Assembly (NCBI GenBank): GCA_007121695.1
Contig: SKKC01000043.1
Location: 1 to 5,716, forward strand
DNA length: 5,716 nucleotides
DNA from: Spirochaetales bacterium
Lineage (GTDB): Bacteria; Spirochaetota; Spirochaetia; DSM-27196; SKKC01
Direction of reading: 5' to 3'
The position numbers and the translations under genes were made by a program. Positions 5,204 to 5,716 of this stretch are shown piece by piece. Below the pieces are notes generated by a model. It worked only from the letters and a program-made list of their open reading frames with translations, made no database searches and was not told where the DNA came from. Numbering within the stretch: the stretch's first letter is position 1; each line of letters opens with the position of its first letter.

Positions 5204-5716
5204 CTACCTACGATCTAACAAAAAATATTCGTAACATCTACGCGTCATCTGGCGTATATACGATTGATCTACCATTATTGGTATATCCACCTTCATGCTG
5301 AAACTCAACAGCATATGCTGCCGCACCGCGTTCAACACCACCTGCATAAGGGTGATGATGACTACGCCGGTGCTTATAACATGCAGGGTCAGCCTCGACT
5401 CGGAGAACAGTACATCATCCACCAGGAAGCGGAAGTACATGGCTCCTGCCACACCGAGTATTGTTATGACAATGCTCGCGACAACCGTATTGGCAATGGT
5501 CCCCGCGTGCGGCCTCAGAAGCGGCAGAAACCGGGCAAAGAGTCCAGGGGTGTCGCGTGTTCGGCTGAAGTGTTCCCCCCGGCTCAGAAGAACCAGATAC
5601 CCGGTCCAGATCGCATGAAACTCTTCGTGCGAGTACGCAACCTTGCCGACCTGTGGGTCAGGATCGGCTACGCGGATTCTGGTTTTTCCGATTTTGTATA
5701 TAACGACAAAGTGGTG
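5204..5716 (-). pseudogene. C39-peptidase ABC exporter fragment, truncated in the membrane domain
   Basis: The visible 170 residues begin inside a C39 (double-glycine leader) peptidase domain: HHFVVIYKI with the probable catalytic His2, then VADPDP with Asp18, and EEFHAIWTGYLVLL, the typical end of the domain. The catalytic Cys would be upstream, outside the window. Two hydrophobic segments follow (about 73-98 and 111-131), as at the start of the transporter membrane domain of SunT/LagD-like bacteriocin exporters. The frame stops at TAG (5204-5206) right after YEYFLLDRR, where intact relatives usually continue with TGE-type sequence, four more helices and the ATPase domain. None of these appears in any downstream frame, so the rest has been lost rather than shifted by one base. 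The last 60-70 bases are AT-rich, like the following gene, which may mark a junction. It would not work as an ABC transporter; a leftover peptidase activity cannot be excluded. Confidence 0.8.

Noticed and set aside
5253..5262. Palindrome CGTATATACG
   Set aside because: It is short, lies within the coding part of the exporter fragment, and has no promoter context.
1..5716. CRISPR array, tRNA/rRNA gene, insertion sequence ends or intrinsic terminators
   Set aside because: No regularly spaced repeats, cloverleaf-like or rRNA sequence, transposase motif, or GC hairpin followed by a T-run was found on either strand by eye.

Overview
All genes supported here lie on the minus strand, so biological order runs from position 5716 down to 1. 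Most of the window is visibly GC-rich; roughly 4650-5300 is clearly more AT-rich and looks like a different compositional segment. The gene content (NuoE/NuoF-type flavoprotein module, soft-metal P1B ATPase with a free HMA metallochaperone, Crp/Fnr regulator, C39 peptidase/ABC exporter remnant) suggests an anaerobic or facultative bacterium using soluble NAD(P)H/ferredoxin/hydrogenase-type electron transfer. A free-living spirochaete or a similar anaerobe would fit, but this is a weak guess and no phylogenetic marker is present.

Layout in transcription order. (1) 5716-5204: the end of a C39-peptidase ABC exporter gene, cut off after the second membrane helix, with no ATPase domain. (2) 5172-4753: a 139-residue four-helix membrane protein I do not recognise. 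(3) 4756-4637: a possible tiny ORF joined to its neighbours by ATGA and TAATG overlaps. (4) 4637-4277: a minimal nucleotidyltransferase (MNT) gene split by a frameshift at a TTT-TGA-C sequence; its 3' part runs under the next gene. (5) 4395-3661: a Crp/Fnr-family regulator with an Fnr-like recognition helix but without the Fnr iron-sulfur cysteines. (6) 3638-3423: a 71-residue HMA metallochaperone. (7) 3429-1603: a P1B-type metal ATPase with no N-terminal HMA domain and an unusual CPG membrane motif, overlapping the HMA gene. (8) 1551-1048 and 1042-2: a NuoE-like and a NuoF-like subunit; the latter runs off the window.

How they may work together. The regulator, HMA protein and ATPase look like one metal-handling unit. 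A near-perfect Fnr-type box (TTGATATGGATCAT) sits at the end of the regulator gene just before the HMA gene, which suggests direct control of the metal genes by the regulator or a paralogue. The nuoE/nuoF pair has its own good sigma70-type promoter just after the ATPase, with an inverted repeat between -35 and -10 that resembles a Rex (NADH/NAD+ sensor) operator. The NuoF-like protein is the most unusual item: it starts with two successive thioredoxin-like domains in which the expected iron-sulfur cysteines have been replaced, while its NuoE partner keeps all four ligands.
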